Origin: an uncultured Coriobacteriaceae bacterium
GTDB taxonomy: Bacteria > Actinomycetota > Coriobacteriia > Coriobacteriales > UMGS124
Reading direction: 5' to 3'
DNA: 15,021 nucleotides
NCBI GenBank assembly: GCA_902783515.1
Contig: CACZRK010000381.1
Location: forward strand, 1 to 15,021
Shown here piece by piece: positions 7,588 through 14,864 of this stretch (the stretch's first letter is position 1; the number at the start of each line of letters is the position of its first letter). The translations under genes and the position numbers were made by a program. Under the pieces are notes generated by a model. It was not told where the DNA came from, searched no databases, and saw nothing but the letters and a program-made list of their open reading frames with translations.

Positions 7588-8778
7588 ATGTCGCGCAAGC
7601 GCAGCGTGCTGGACGCCGACGTCGCCGGCAAGCGAGTTCTGACCCGCGTCGACTTCAACGTGCCGATCAAGGACGGGAGGGTCACGGACGACTCGCGCGT
7701 CCGCGCGGCGCTCCCCACCATCAACCACCTCGTGCGGCACGGCGCCCGCGTCATCCTCATGAGCCACCTCGGCCGCCCGGCGGGCACCGGCTACGAGGAG
7801 GCATTCTCCCTCAAGCCGGTCGCCGACCACCTCGCGACGCTCGTGGACGCCAAGGTCTCCTACGTGCGCGACGTCTGCGGCGAGCAGGCGCGCGCGGCGG
7901 CCGACGCCCTGCGCGACGGCGAGGTGCTCGTGCTGGAGAACCTGCGCTTCGAGGCGGGGGAGAAGAAGAACGACCCGGCGTTCGCGCGTGCCCTCGCGTC
8001 GCTCGGGGACCTCTACGTGGACGACGCCTTCGGCGTGTCCCACCGCGCGCACGCGTCGGTCGTTGGCGTGCCCGAGCTCCTGCCTGCCTACGCCGGCCTG
8101 CTGCTCGCCCATGAGGTGGAGACCATCACCGGCATGCTGGAGGACCCGCGGCGCCCGTTCGTCGCCGTGCTCGGCGGCTCAAAGGTCTCGGACAAGATCG
8201 GCGTCATCGACCGGCTGATCGACACGGTGGACACCCTGCTCGTCGGCGGCGGCATGGCTTTCACCTTCGTCAGGGCTCAGGGCCACGACGTCGGCACCTC
8301 CCTGCTGGAGCAGGACTGGGTCCAGAAGGCCGGTGAGATGGTCGAGAAGGCGCGTGCCAAGGGGTGCGACCTCGTCCTGCCGGTGGACTACGTGGTCGCC
8401 GACCGCTTCGCCGACGCCGCGACCACCGAGGTCGTCGCCGCCGACGCCATCCCGGAGGGCATGATGGGCCTGGACGTGGGCCCCCGGACCGTCGAGCTCT
8501 ACGCGGCCAAGATCGCCCAGGCGAGGACGATCTTCTGGAACGGGCCCATGGGCGTCTTCGAGATGCCGTCGTTTGAGGCCGGCACCCGCGGCGTCGCGCA
8601 GGCGATCGCGGACAACGCCGAGGCGAACAGCATCGTCGGCGGCGGCGACTCCGGCGCGGCCGTGAACCAGTTCGGCCTCGCGGACAGGATGACCTTCGTG
8701 TCCACCGGCGGCGGCGCGTCCATGAAGCTGGTGGAGGGCGAGGCCCTGCCCGGCGTGGAGGCGATCCCCAATGCGTAG
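7588..8778 (+). CDS. pgk: Phosphoglycerate kinase
   Basis: A 396-residue PGK, usual length. It transfers phosphate from 1,3-bisphosphoglycerate to ADP, giving ATP and 3-phosphoglycerate. Landmarks in order are RVDFNVP (20-26), SHLGRPAG (59-66), ENLRFEAGEKKN (117-128), DDAFGVSHRAHAS (145-157), LGGSKVSDKIGV (195-206), the GGGMAFTF hinge (220-227), WNGPMGVFE (317-325) and the nucleotide-site GGGDSGAA (351-358). ATG 7588 is chosen because GAAAGGAG lies 5 bases upstream and it gives a normal N-terminus. An in-frame ATG at 7492 also has an SD-like GAGGGA 7 bases upstream and would add 32 Arg-rich residues, which is less likely. The stop overlaps the tpiA start by 8 bases. Confidence 0.96.
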   Translation: MSRKRSVLDADVAGKRVLTRVDFNVPIKDGRVTDDSRVRAALPTINHLVRHGARVILMSHLGRPAGTGYEEAFSLKPVADHLATLVDAKVSYVRDVCGEQARAAADALRDGEVLVLENLRFEAGEKKNDPAFARALASLGDLYVDDAFGVSHRAHASVVGVPELLPAYAGLLLAHEVETITGMLEDPRRPFVAVLGGSKVSDKIGVIDRLIDTVDTLLVGGGMAFTFVRAQGHDVGTSLLEQDWVQKAGEMVEKARAKGCDLVLPVDYVVADRFADAATTEVVAADAIPEGMMGLDVGPRTVELYAAKIAQARTIFWNGPMGVFEMPSFEAGTRGVAQAIADNAEANSIVGGGDSGAAVNQFGLADRMTFVSTGGGASMKLVEGEALPGVEAIPNA

Positions 8779-9568
8779 TCGCGACGCCGCCGCGCGCACG
8801 CCGATCATCGCGGGCAACTGGAAGATGCACAAGACCTACGCCGAGGCCGTCAGCCTCACGCAGGGCATCATCGACCGCCTGCCGAAGGACGCGACGAGGC
8901 GCGCGGACGTCGTGCTGTGCCCGCCCTTCACGGCGCTGCGGGGCGTGAGCAACGCGATCGCCTTCGACCACGCCAGGATCAAGGTCGGCGCGCAGGACTG
9001 CTCGGCGGAGCCGGAGGGGGCGTACACCGGGCAGGTCTCGGTGGCGATGATCGCCGACCTGGACGCCGCGTACGCCATCGTCGGGCACTCCGAGCGCCGC
9101 GGCCTGCTCGGCGAGACGAGCGCCGACGTCGCCGCCAAGGCGCGCGCGCTGTGCGCGGCGGGCCTCACGCCGATCGTGTGCGTCGGTGAGTCCCGCGAGG
9201 TGTACGAGGCCGGCGACACGATCGACTTCGTGGTCGATGAGGTCGCGGCGTCGCTCGCCGGCGTCTGCGCGGACGCGGACGCGGCGGGCCTCTGCGTCGC
9301 CTACGAGCCCATCTGGGCGATCGGGACGGGGCTCGTGCCCTCGCCGGAGCACGCGCAGCGCGTCGCCGCGGCGATCCGCGCGCAGGTCGGCGCCACGTGC
9401 GGCGCGCAGGTGGCCGAGCGGGCGCGGGTGCTGTACGGGGGCTCGGTGAAGCCGGGCAACGTCGCCGCGTTCATGGCGCAGCAGGACGTGGACGGCGCGC
9501 TCGTCGGGGGCGCGTCGCTTGACGCGGACACCTTCGTCCGCCTCGTCCTCAGCGCCCTGGGGGAGTAG
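8771..9568 (+). CDS. tpiA: Triose-phosphate isomerase
   Basis: A 265-residue TIM-barrel enzyme interconverting dihydroxyacetone phosphate and glyceraldehyde 3-phosphate. The catalytic set is complete: Asn16/Lys18 in GNWKMHK, His106 in VGHSERR, and Glu179 in AYEPIWAIGTG. The phosphate-binding LYGGSVKP and GALVGGASLD near the end are present. The ATG lies within the last 8 bases of pgk, with GGAGG about 10 bases upstream inside pgk, so the two are translationally coupled. The N-terminus has about 9 residues before the conserved TPIIAGNWK, a normal variation. Confidence 0.96.
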   Translation: MRSRDAAARTPIIAGNWKMHKTYAEAVSLTQGIIDRLPKDATRRADVVLCPPFTALRGVSNAIAFDHARIKVGAQDCSAEPEGAYTGQVSVAMIADLDAAYAIVGHSERRGLLGETSADVAAKARALCAAGLTPIVCVGESREVYEAGDTIDFVVDEVAASLAGVCADADAAGLCVAYEPIWAIGTGLVPSPEHAQRVAAAIRAQVGATCGAQVAERARVLYGGSVKPGNVAAFMAQQDVDGALVGGASLDADTFVRLVLSALGE

Positions 9569-9574
9569 CGCGAG

Positions 9575-9603
9575 GGCGGCGCCGACGTTGTGCCGGCGCC
9601 GCC
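9575..9603 (+). terminator. Probable terminator hairpin after tpiA
   Basis: GGCGGCGCCG (9575-9584) pairs perfectly with CGGCGCCGCC (9594-9603) around a 9-base loop, 7 bases past the tpiA stop. The downstream stretch has only a poor T content (TTGTTTGG at 9619-9626), so termination may be partial or rely on the hairpin alone. Confidence 0.55.
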
Positions 9604-9672
9604 GCGATCTGCGTCCCTTGTTTGGAGCCGTCCCTCGATTCGGCATGGCGGGCGCCGCACGGGGGACGGCTG

Positions 9673-9681
9673 TGCTATGCT
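9673..9681 (+). promoter_or_regulatory. Possible extended -10 promoter for secG
   Basis: TGC followed directly by TATGCT (9676-9681) resembles an extended -10 element. No good -35 is seen, which extended -10 promoters can tolerate. It would give a leader of about 130 bases. The 249-base stretch between tpiA and secG otherwise holds only hairpins. Confidence 0.35.
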
Positions 9682-9722
9682 CGTACGAACTGTGCGTGCG
9701 CCGTCGCGCTCGCCCGTCTGGT

Positions 9723-9744
9723 GGCGGGCGGCCGCAGGCCCGCC
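9723..9744 (+). other. Hairpin in the secG leader
   Basis: GGCGGGC (9723-9729) pairs with GCCCGCC (9738-9744) around an 8-base loop, about 60 bases before the secG ribosome-binding site. It has no T-run; its function is unknown. Confidence 0.4.
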
Positions 9745-9817
9745 CCGCTCGGCTCGTCTCATGCGTCGTGGCGGGGGCGTCGCGCATCGTCTCGTCCCTC
9801 GTCGCAAGGAGTTCGCG

Positions 9818-10069
9818 TTGACACCGCTTCTCGTCATCCTCACCATCCTGTGGTTCCTCTCGGGCATCGCGCTCGTCATCCTCATCCTCATGCACTCGGG
9901 GAAGGGCACCGGCGTGTCCGAGATGATCGCCGGCAGCATGTACGGCAACACGAGCGGTTCCGGCATCATCGAGCGCAACCTGGACCGCCTGACGATCATC
10001 TGCGCGATCGTGTTCGTCGCGATCCTGCTGGTGTTCATGATCATCTTCCCGCTCGGGTCGGTCGCGTAG
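9818..10069 (+). CDS. secG: SecG, preprotein translocase subunit
   Basis: An 83-residue membrane protein, normal size for SecG. It is the small accessory subunit of the SecYEG channel and aids SecA-driven export. It shows two hydrophobic segments (about 4-25 and 58-79) flanking the family loop LILMHSGKGTGVSEM (23-37) and a Gly/Ser/Asn-rich linker. The start is read as TTG at 9818: AAGGAG ends 6 bases upstream, the protein then begins MTPLLVILTILW, and no ATG or GTG with an SD gives a sensible N-terminus (the frame stays open upstream but is Arg/Pro-rich). Position after tpiA is the conserved actinobacterial order. A terminator and possible promoter suggest it can be expressed separately from glycolysis. 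Confidence 0.92.
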   Translation: MTPLLVILTILWFLSGIALVILILMHSGKGTGVSEMIAGSMYGNTSGSGIIERNLDRLTIICAIVFVAILLVFMIIFPLGSVA

Positions 10070-10106
10070 CACGCGATCGTCGCGCCGGCTGACATGAGCG
10101 CATAGT

Positions 10107-10134
10107 GTTTCACGCCTGGCAATGAAGTTGAAAC
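10107..10134. promoter_or_regulatory. Inverted repeat GTTTCA-n16-TGAAAC
   Basis: GTTTCA (10107-10112) and TGAAAC (10129-10134) are exact inverted copies spaced by 16 bases. The same TTTCA/TGAAA half-site recurs at 10177-10190. The pattern suggests a repressor or activator binding to several half-sites, or a hairpin near the secG 3' end. TTGAAA (10128-10133) could also serve as a -35 box. Confidence 0.4.
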
Positions 10135-10176
10135 CTACAGCTCAATAGTGTCATGCGGTCGTATGGCGAGATCGTA

Positions 10177-10190
10177 ATTTCAGATGAAAT
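10177..10190. promoter_or_regulatory. Compact palindrome ATTTCA-GA-TGAAAT
   Basis: A 14-base inverted repeat with perfect 6-bp arms and a 2-base centre. Such a compact AT-rich dyad in a GC-rich genome is typical of an operator for a dimeric helix-turn-helix regulator. The half-site matches the one at 10107-10134. Confidence 0.45.
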
Positions 10191-10195
10191 CATAG

Positions 10196-10222
10196 ACACG
10201 GCGTCCGTTTGGGGCGCCGTGT
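10196..10222 (+). terminator. Hairpin, possible secG terminator
   Basis: ACACGGCG (10196-10203) pairs with CGCCGTGT (10215-10222) around an 11-base loop. It is followed by GTCATATTAAGGG rather than a T-run, so it would be an atypical terminator or a leader hairpin of the opp transcript. Confidence 0.4.
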
Positions 10223-10248
10223 GTCATATTAAGGGTTCTATGGCTCGT

Positions 10249-10266
10249 TATGCATCCGTGTGCATA
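10249..10266. promoter_or_regulatory. Inverted repeat TATGCA-n6-TGCATA
   Basis: Perfect 6-bp arms at 10249-10254 and 10261-10266 separated by 6 bases. The 18-base size and AT content fit an operator. No regulator gene is in the window. Confidence 0.4.
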
Positions 10267-10319
10267 CGGTCGCGATGCCAGGATCCGGCATGGGGGAGGC
10301 CGCCGCGCTCTCGGCGGTG

Positions 10320-10331
10320 GTCGACGTCGAC
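10320..10331. repeat. 12-bp perfect palindrome
   Basis: GTCGACGTCGAC is its own reverse complement. Self-complementary runs of this length arise by chance fairly often in GC-rich DNA, so a role is uncertain; its place upstream of oppB makes it worth noting. Confidence 0.3.
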
Positions 10332-10498
10332 TCGCACACGGTGCGCGGGCGCATATGTCAGCCGCAGGCCCGACTTGCGACGCGCGTTTGCTTGGACGCG
10401 CACGCGGGGAGGGGGAGCCCCTGCCAAGCGCGTGAGCGACGCGGTTCCCGGCCTTCCCGGGACAGGTCGTGAAGCGGTCCCGAGGGAGGATAGGACGA

Positions 10499-11587
10499 AT
10501 GGGCAAATACATACTCAAGCGCATCCTGCAGTTCATCCCGGTGTTCATCGGCGTCACGATCATTCTGTTCGTGGTCAAGAACGTCGTGCCCGGTGACCCG
10601 GTGAAGCTCATCACGGGCGAGGGCCCGTCGCTGACGCCCGAGGCCGAGCTGCAGATCCGCGTGGCGAACAACCTCGTGGAGAGCGACGTCGTCAAGGACG
10701 AGAACGGCAACGTGATGTACAACTCCGACGGCACGGAGATGCGCATCGCCCGTCTTGACGAGAACGGCGACCCGGTGCCGACCCCGATGGTCAAGCAGTA
10801 CTTCATCTACCTCGGTGACCTGCTGCACGGCGACCTGGGCACGTCGTACCAGCGCAAGATGCCGGTCACGCAGATCTTCGCCGAGAAGTACCCGTACACG
10901 CTGCGGCTCGCCGCGGTCGGCATCTGCATAGAGATCGTCGTCGGCATCGGCGCCGGCATCATCTCGGCCATCAAGCGCTACTCGTTCTGGGACGTGCTCG
11001 TGACGCTGTGCACGTCGATCCTCGTCGCCATGCCCGCCTTCTGGCTCGGCATGCTCCTGCAGCTGCTCTTCGGCGTCATGCTGAAGCAGTGGACGGGCGG
11101 GGCGTTCAGCCTGCCGATCTCGGGCGCCGGCGGCGTCGTCTCCACGTACCCGACGTGGATGCACTACATCCTGCCCGGCATCACGCTGGCGTCCGTCTCC
11201 ACCGCGTACGCGGCGCGCATCATGCGCTCGCAGCTGCTTGACGTCATGAACGCCGACTACATCCGCACGGCGATCGCCAAGGGCCTCACGCGCCGCCAGG
11301 TGATCGTGCACCACGCGCTGAAGAACGCCCTCATCCCCGTCGTGACCTACATCGGCATCGACTTCGGCTCCATGCTCTCCGGCGCCATCCTGACCGAGAC
11401 GGTCTTCAACTGGCCGGGCATCGGCTACGAGGTCTACAACGCGATCACGCGCCGCGACTGGCCGATCGTCATGGGCGGCGTCGCGCTGATCGTCGTCGTG
11501 GTCATGGTCATCAACCTGATCGTCGACATCAGCTACGCGTTCCTCGACCCGCGCATCCGCTTCGGTGCCCCGAAGGAGGAGAAGTAA
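10499..11587 (+). CDS. oppB: Oligopeptide ABC transporter permease OppB/DppB
   Basis: A 362-residue inner permease of a peptide-importing ABC transporter, located in the membrane. TM1 is at about 8-30 (ILKRILQFIPVFIGVTIILF), followed by the family VVPGDPV. Further TM segments lie around 135-158, 165-195, 222-240, 280-300 and 324-346. The ABC-coupling EAA loop is DYIRTAIAKGLTRRQVIVHHALKNALIP (253-280). The external loop between TM1 and TM2 is longer than in E. coli DppB-type proteins: residues about 58-97 are hydrophilic and carry DENG twice (67-70, 87-90). GDLGTS (111-116) is conserved. The start has GGGAGGA 8 bases upstream. It is the first gene of oppBCDF; oppC follows after 3 bases. Confidence 0.93.
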   Translation: MGKYILKRILQFIPVFIGVTIILFVVKNVVPGDPVKLITGEGPSLTPEAELQIRVANNLVESDVVKDENGNVMYNSDGTEMRIARLDENGDPVPTPMVKQYFIYLGDLLHGDLGTSYQRKMPVTQIFAEKYPYTLRLAAVGICIEIVVGIGAGIISAIKRYSFWDVLVTLCTSILVAMPAFWLGMLLQLLFGVMLKQWTGGAFSLPISGAGGVVSTYPTWMHYILPGITLASVSTAYAARIMRSQLLDVMNADYIRTAIAKGLTRRQVIVHHALKNALIPVVTYIGIDFGSMLSGAILTETVFNWPGIGYEVYNAITRRDWPIVMGGVALIVVVVMVINLIVDISYAFLDPRIRFGAPKEEK

Positions 11588-11590
11588 CCA

Positions 11591-12577
11591 ATGGCTAACG
11601 ACTTTCTCGACGTCGAGAAGAGCATCGCGGAGGACGCGCAGGACACCCTGTCCGGCAAGCCCCGCCCCGCCTCCGCCGAGCCGATGCTGAGCGGCGCGAG
11701 CGCCAAGAAGCAGCGCACGCTGTGGGGCGACGCGATGCGCCGCCTGCGCCGCAACAAGCTCGCCGTCATCGCCATCATCTGGCTTCTGATCATCATCGCG
11801 GTCGCCATCACGGCCGACCTGTGGGTGCCGCAGACCTTCGGCTCGCCGACGGCGATCGACACGGCGAAGTCCGCCGGACAGTCGCTGCTCGCCCCGTCGC
11901 TGCAGCACCCGTTCGGCACCGACCTGCAGGGCCGTGACATCCTGTCGCGCGTCATCTACGGCTCGCGCGTGTCCCTGGCCGTCGGCATCCTGGCGACGTC
12001 CATCTCCACGTGCATCGGCCTGATCATGGGCGCCCTCGCGGCCTACTACGGCGGCATCTGGGACGTCATCATCATGCGCCTCGCCGACATCTTCCTGGCG
12101 TTCCCGTACATCCTGTTCGTCATCGCCGTCCTCGCCGTCGCCGGCCCGGGCTTCCAGAACGTGTTCATAGCCATCGGCATCCTCGGCTGGCCGTCCATCG
12201 CGCGCGTCTTCCGCAGCGCGATCCTGTCGGTCAAGGAGAACGACTACGTTGATGCGGCCCGCGCGATGGGCGCCAGCGACGCGCGCATCATCATCCGCCA
12301 CATCTTCCCGAACTCGGTCGCGACGATCATCGTGTACGCGACGATGTCCATCGGCGGCGCCATCCTCACCGAGTCGGCGCTGTCGTTCCTCGGCATGGGC
12401 GTGCAGCCCCCGACGCCGTCGTGGGGCGTCATGATCGCCGATGGCAAGAGCTACCTGGTCAACGCCCCCTGGATGATGCTTGCGCCCGGCGCGGCCATCC
12501 TCACGACCGTGCTCGCCTTCACCATGCTCGGTGACGGCCTGCGCGACGCGCTCGACGTCAAGCTGAAGGATGCGTGA
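11591..12577 (+). CDS. oppC: Oligopeptide ABC transporter permease OppC/DppC
   Basis: A 328-residue partner permease. It has a hydrophilic cytoplasmic N-terminus of about 50 residues, longer than minimal DppC, with Ala/Ser/Pro content. TM1 lies at 56-76. The family signature HPFGTDLQGRDILSRVIYGSR is at 106-126, and multiple TM segments follow. The EAA loop is DYVDAARAMGASDARIIIRH (218-237) and LTESALSFLGMG lies near 259-270. AAGGAGG ends 11 bases upstream of ATG 11591, inside the end of oppB. The last bases overlap the oppD start (GTGA). Confidence 0.94.
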   Translation: MANDFLDVEKSIAEDAQDTLSGKPRPASAEPMLSGASAKKQRTLWGDAMRRLRRNKLAVIAIIWLLIIIAVAITADLWVPQTFGSPTAIDTAKSAGQSLLAPSLQHPFGTDLQGRDILSRVIYGSRVSLAVGILATSISTCIGLIMGALAAYYGGIWDVIIMRLADIFLAFPYILFVIAVLAVAGPGFQNVFIAIGILGWPSIARVFRSAILSVKENDYVDAARAMGASDARIIIRHIFPNSVATIIVYATMSIGGAILTESALSFLGMGVQPPTPSWGVMIADGKSYLVNAPWMMLAPGAAILTTVLAFTMLGDGLRDALDVKLKDA

Positions 12578-13704
12578 TAGACGTGGCGAAGGACTACCGC
12601 AACGACCCCGAGGACCTGAAGAACCAGCCGATCCCCGAGGGCCATCACCTGCTTGAGGTCAAGGACCTCAAGATGTACTTCCACACGCACGACGGCGTCG
12701 TGCGCGCCGTGGACGGCGTCAGCTACAACCTGGACCGCGGCGAGACGCTCGGCGTCGTCGGCGAGTCCGGCTCGGGCAAGTCCGTGACCGTCATGACGAT
12801 CATGGGCCTCATCGAGATGCCTCCCGGCAAGATCGAGGGCGGCGACGTCCTGTACCGCGGCAAGTCGCTGCTCACCATGAGCGAGCGCGAGATGTGCAAG
12901 ATCCGCGGCAACGACATCGCCATGGTCTTCCAGGACCCGATGAGCTCGCTCAACCCGGTCTACACGATCGGGCGCCAGCTCGGCGAGGGCCTGCGCATCC
13001 ACCGCGGCTACACCAAGAAGCAGGCGCTCGCGCGCGCCGTGGAGCTGCTGGACCTCGTGGGCATCCCGAACCCCGAGAAGCGCGTGAAGATGTACCCGCA
13101 CGAGTTCTCCGGCGGCATGCGCCAGCGCGTCATGATCGCGATGGCGCTCGCGTGCGAGCCCGACATCCTCATCGCCGACGAGCCGACGACCGCCCTGGAC
13201 GTGACCATCCAGGCACAGATCATCGAGCTCATGAAGGAGATGCAGGAGAAGAACCACAACGCCATCATCATGATCACCCATGACCTCGGCGTCGTGGCCG
13301 ACATGGCCGACAAGATCATGGTCATGTACGCCGGCAGCCCGGTGGAGTTCGGCACGGCCGACGAGATCTTCTACGCGCCGCGCCATCCCTACACGTGGGG
13401 CCTGCACAACTCCATCCCCGAGACGACGATCGACGAGAAGCGCCCGCTCACGCCCATCCAGGGCAACCCGCCGAGCCTCGTCAACCTGCCGAAGGGCTGC
13501 TCGTTCTCGCCGCGCTGCCCGTTCGCGCAGGACGTCTGCCGCACGACGAAGCCGAAGCGCTACGAGACCTCCACGGGTCACTACGCGTTCTGCCACTTCG
13601 CGGGCGACGACGACTTCGTCAACAGGAACATGCCGGTGACGTCACGCACGAAGGCGGCCGCCCGTCAGGTGCGGTCCCAGGAGTCGAAGGGAGGCGCTGA
13701 GTAG
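12574..13704 (+). CDS. oppD: Oligopeptide ABC transporter ATPase OppD/DppD
   Basis: A 376-residue nucleotide-binding subunit that powers peptide import. Walker A is GESGSGKS (63-70), Q-loop Gln120, signature FSGGMRQ (178-184), Walker B ILIADE (198-203) and H-switch His236. The C-terminal oligopeptide/dipeptide (oligo_HPY) domain has HPYTWGL and four cysteines (309, 315, 322, 340) in the GCSFSPRCPF..DVC arrangement. A comparable cysteine cluster in mycobacterial OppD is reported to bind an iron-sulfur cluster. The start is uncertain. GTG 12574 overlaps the oppC stop but has only 3 bases after AAGGA. GTG 12583 (three codons later) has 12. The overlap form is used here. Confidence 0.93.
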   Translation: MIDVAKDYRNDPEDLKNQPIPEGHHLLEVKDLKMYFHTHDGVVRAVDGVSYNLDRGETLGVVGESGSGKSVTVMTIMGLIEMPPGKIEGGDVLYRGKSLLTMSEREMCKIRGNDIAMVFQDPMSSLNPVYTIGRQLGEGLRIHRGYTKKQALARAVELLDLVGIPNPEKRVKMYPHEFSGGMRQRVMIAMALACEPDILIADEPTTALDVTIQAQIIELMKEMQEKNHNAIIMITHDLGVVADMADKIMVMYAGSPVEFGTADEIFYAPRHPYTWGLHNSIPETTIDEKRPLTPIQGNPPSLVNLPKGCSFSPRCPFAQDVCRTTKPKRYETSTGHYAFCHFAGDDDFVNRNMPVTSRTKAAARQVRSQESKGGAE

Positions 13705-14757
13705 ATGGCTGATGTGGAGCTGCAGGGCGAGAGCGTCGACAAGGGCGAGGTCCTGCTTGACGTGCGCCACCTGTGCAAGGAGTTCCCCGCCGGCGGCGGC
13801 GTGTTCGCGAGGCGCAAGGGCGCCGCGCACGTCTCCGCCGTGCAGGACGTGTCGTTCGCGATCCGCAAGGGCGAGACCCTCGGCCTGGTCGGCGAGTCCG
13901 GCTGCGGCAAGTCCACCACGGGCCGCTGCATCATGCGGCTCACGTCGCCGACGTCGGGCGAGGTCGTCTTCGGCGGCGAGGACGTGAGCACGTTCAAGGG
14001 CGCGCGCCTCAAGCGCTACCGCCGCGACGTGCAGTACATCTTCCAGGACCCGTACGCGTCGCTGAACCCGCGCATGACGATCTCCGAGATCATCCAGGAG
14101 CCCCTCGTCATCCAGCACACGATGCCGGACCGCTCCAAGCGCGAGGAGTACGTCCGCAGCCTGCTGAAGACGGTCGGCCTGAACCCCGAGCACGCGAACA
14201 GGTACCCGCACGAGTTCTCCGGCGGCCAGCGCCAGCGCGTGGGCATCGCCCGCGCCTTCGCGATGAACCCCAAGCTCATCATCTGCGACGAGCCCGTCTC
14301 CGCCCTGGACGTCTCCATCCAGGCGCAGGTGCTGAACCTGCTGAAGGAGCTGCAGGACAAGTTCCAGATGACGTACCTGTTCATCGCCCACGACCTCTCG
14401 GTCGTCCAGCACATCTCCGACCGCGTGGCCGTGATGTACCTGGGCAACATCGTGGAGATCTCGGACTGGCGTGGCCTGTACAAGACGCCGTACCACCCCT
14501 ACACGCAGTCGCTGCTCTCGGCCGTGCCCGTGCCCGACCCCGACGTGCAGCGCTCGCGCAAGCGTATCGTCCTGGCGGGCGACCCGCCGTCGCCGATCAA
14601 CCCGCCCTCGGGCTGTCGCTTCCACACGCGCTGCCCGATCGCCAAGGAGGTCTGCGCGAAGGAGAAGCCCGCGTTCAAGGAGGTCGCCCCCGGCCACTTC
14701 TGCGCGTGCCACTTCGCGGCGCCGATGCCGATCAAGCAGGAGTCCATCAGACTGTAG
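13705..14757 (+). CDS. oppF: Oligopeptide ABC transporter ATPase OppF/DppF
   Basis: A 350-residue second ATPase of the transporter. Walker A is GESGCGKS (63-70), Q-loop Gln114, signature FSGGQRQ (171-177), Walker B LIICDE (191-196) and H-switch His229. The C-terminal oligo_HPY domain includes HPYTQSLLSAVP and cysteines 304, 310, 317, 333 and 335, again a possible metal or Fe-S site. The ATG directly abuts the oppD stop, with AAGGGAGG about 10 bases upstream. It is the last gene of the operon; no oppA-type binding-protein gene follows, only a hairpin and a tRNA. Confidence 0.95.
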   Translation: MADVELQGESVDKGEVLLDVRHLCKEFPAGGGVFARRKGAAHVSAVQDVSFAIRKGETLGLVGESGCGKSTTGRCIMRLTSPTSGEVVFGGEDVSTFKGARLKRYRRDVQYIFQDPYASLNPRMTISEIIQEPLVIQHTMPDRSKREEYVRSLLKTVGLNPEHANRYPHEFSGGQRQRVGIARAFAMNPKLIICDEPVSALDVSIQAQVLNLLKELQDKFQMTYLFIAHDLSVVQHISDRVAVMYLGNIVEISDWRGLYKTPYHPYTQSLLSAVPVPDPDVQRSRKRIVLAGDPPSPINPPSGCRFHTRCPIAKEVCAKEKPAFKEVAPGHFCACHFAAPMPIKQESIRL

Positions 14758-14764
14758 GCGCGCT

Positions 14765-14792
14765 GCCGGCGGGCGACCCGTCACCCGCCGGC
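14765..14792 (+). terminator. Hairpin after oppF, probable operon end
   Basis: GCCGGCGGG (14765-14773) pairs perfectly with CCCGCCGGC (14784-14792) around a 10-base loop. GCT/AGC extends the stem with one bulge. It starts 7 bases after the oppF stop. There is no T-run, a form common in high-GC actinobacteria, so it may be a hairpin-only terminator or a 3'-end stabiliser. Confidence 0.5.
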
Positions 14793-14864
14793 GAGCGGGC
14801 GCGTCGATCCCCGGCGGCGCCGGCGGGCTTCCGGGTGGGACGGCCGGCGGCGTGTGGAGGCGCG

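Larger units (their letters stand above)
10070..10498 (+). other. Long AT-richer intergenic regulatory region before oppB
   Basis: This 429-base stretch has no convincing gene. By hand count 10101-10260 is about 48% GC (77 of 160) against roughly 70% around it. It contains four inverted repeats and one 12-bp palindrome (listed separately), a repeated ATAGTGT (10102-10108, 10145-10151), and further small GC hairpins at 10382-10401 and 10410-10422. A frame starting at 10153 is open into oppB, but its codons are Arg/Ser-rich and it lies out of frame with oppB. It most likely holds the secG 3' end and the promoter and operators of the opp operon. Confidence 0.5.

Noticed and set aside
9604..9817. 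Possible SRP RNA or other known ncRNA in the secG leader
   Set aside because: I looked for the conserved SRP GGAAG/GCAG-type core and saw none; only a simple 7-bp hairpin.
8270..10072. 600-codon minus-strand frame across pgk, tpiA and secG
   Set aside because: It crosses three real genes and a terminator; Arg/Asp/His repeats and no recognisable domain.
10153..10596. 147-codon plus-strand frame between secG and oppB
   Set aside because: No good SD, Arg/Ser-rich composition after the first 30 codons, and it runs out of frame into oppB.
10358..12301. 647-codon minus-strand frame under oppB and oppC
   Set aside because: Asp/His/Arg-rich shadow of two unmistakable permease genes.
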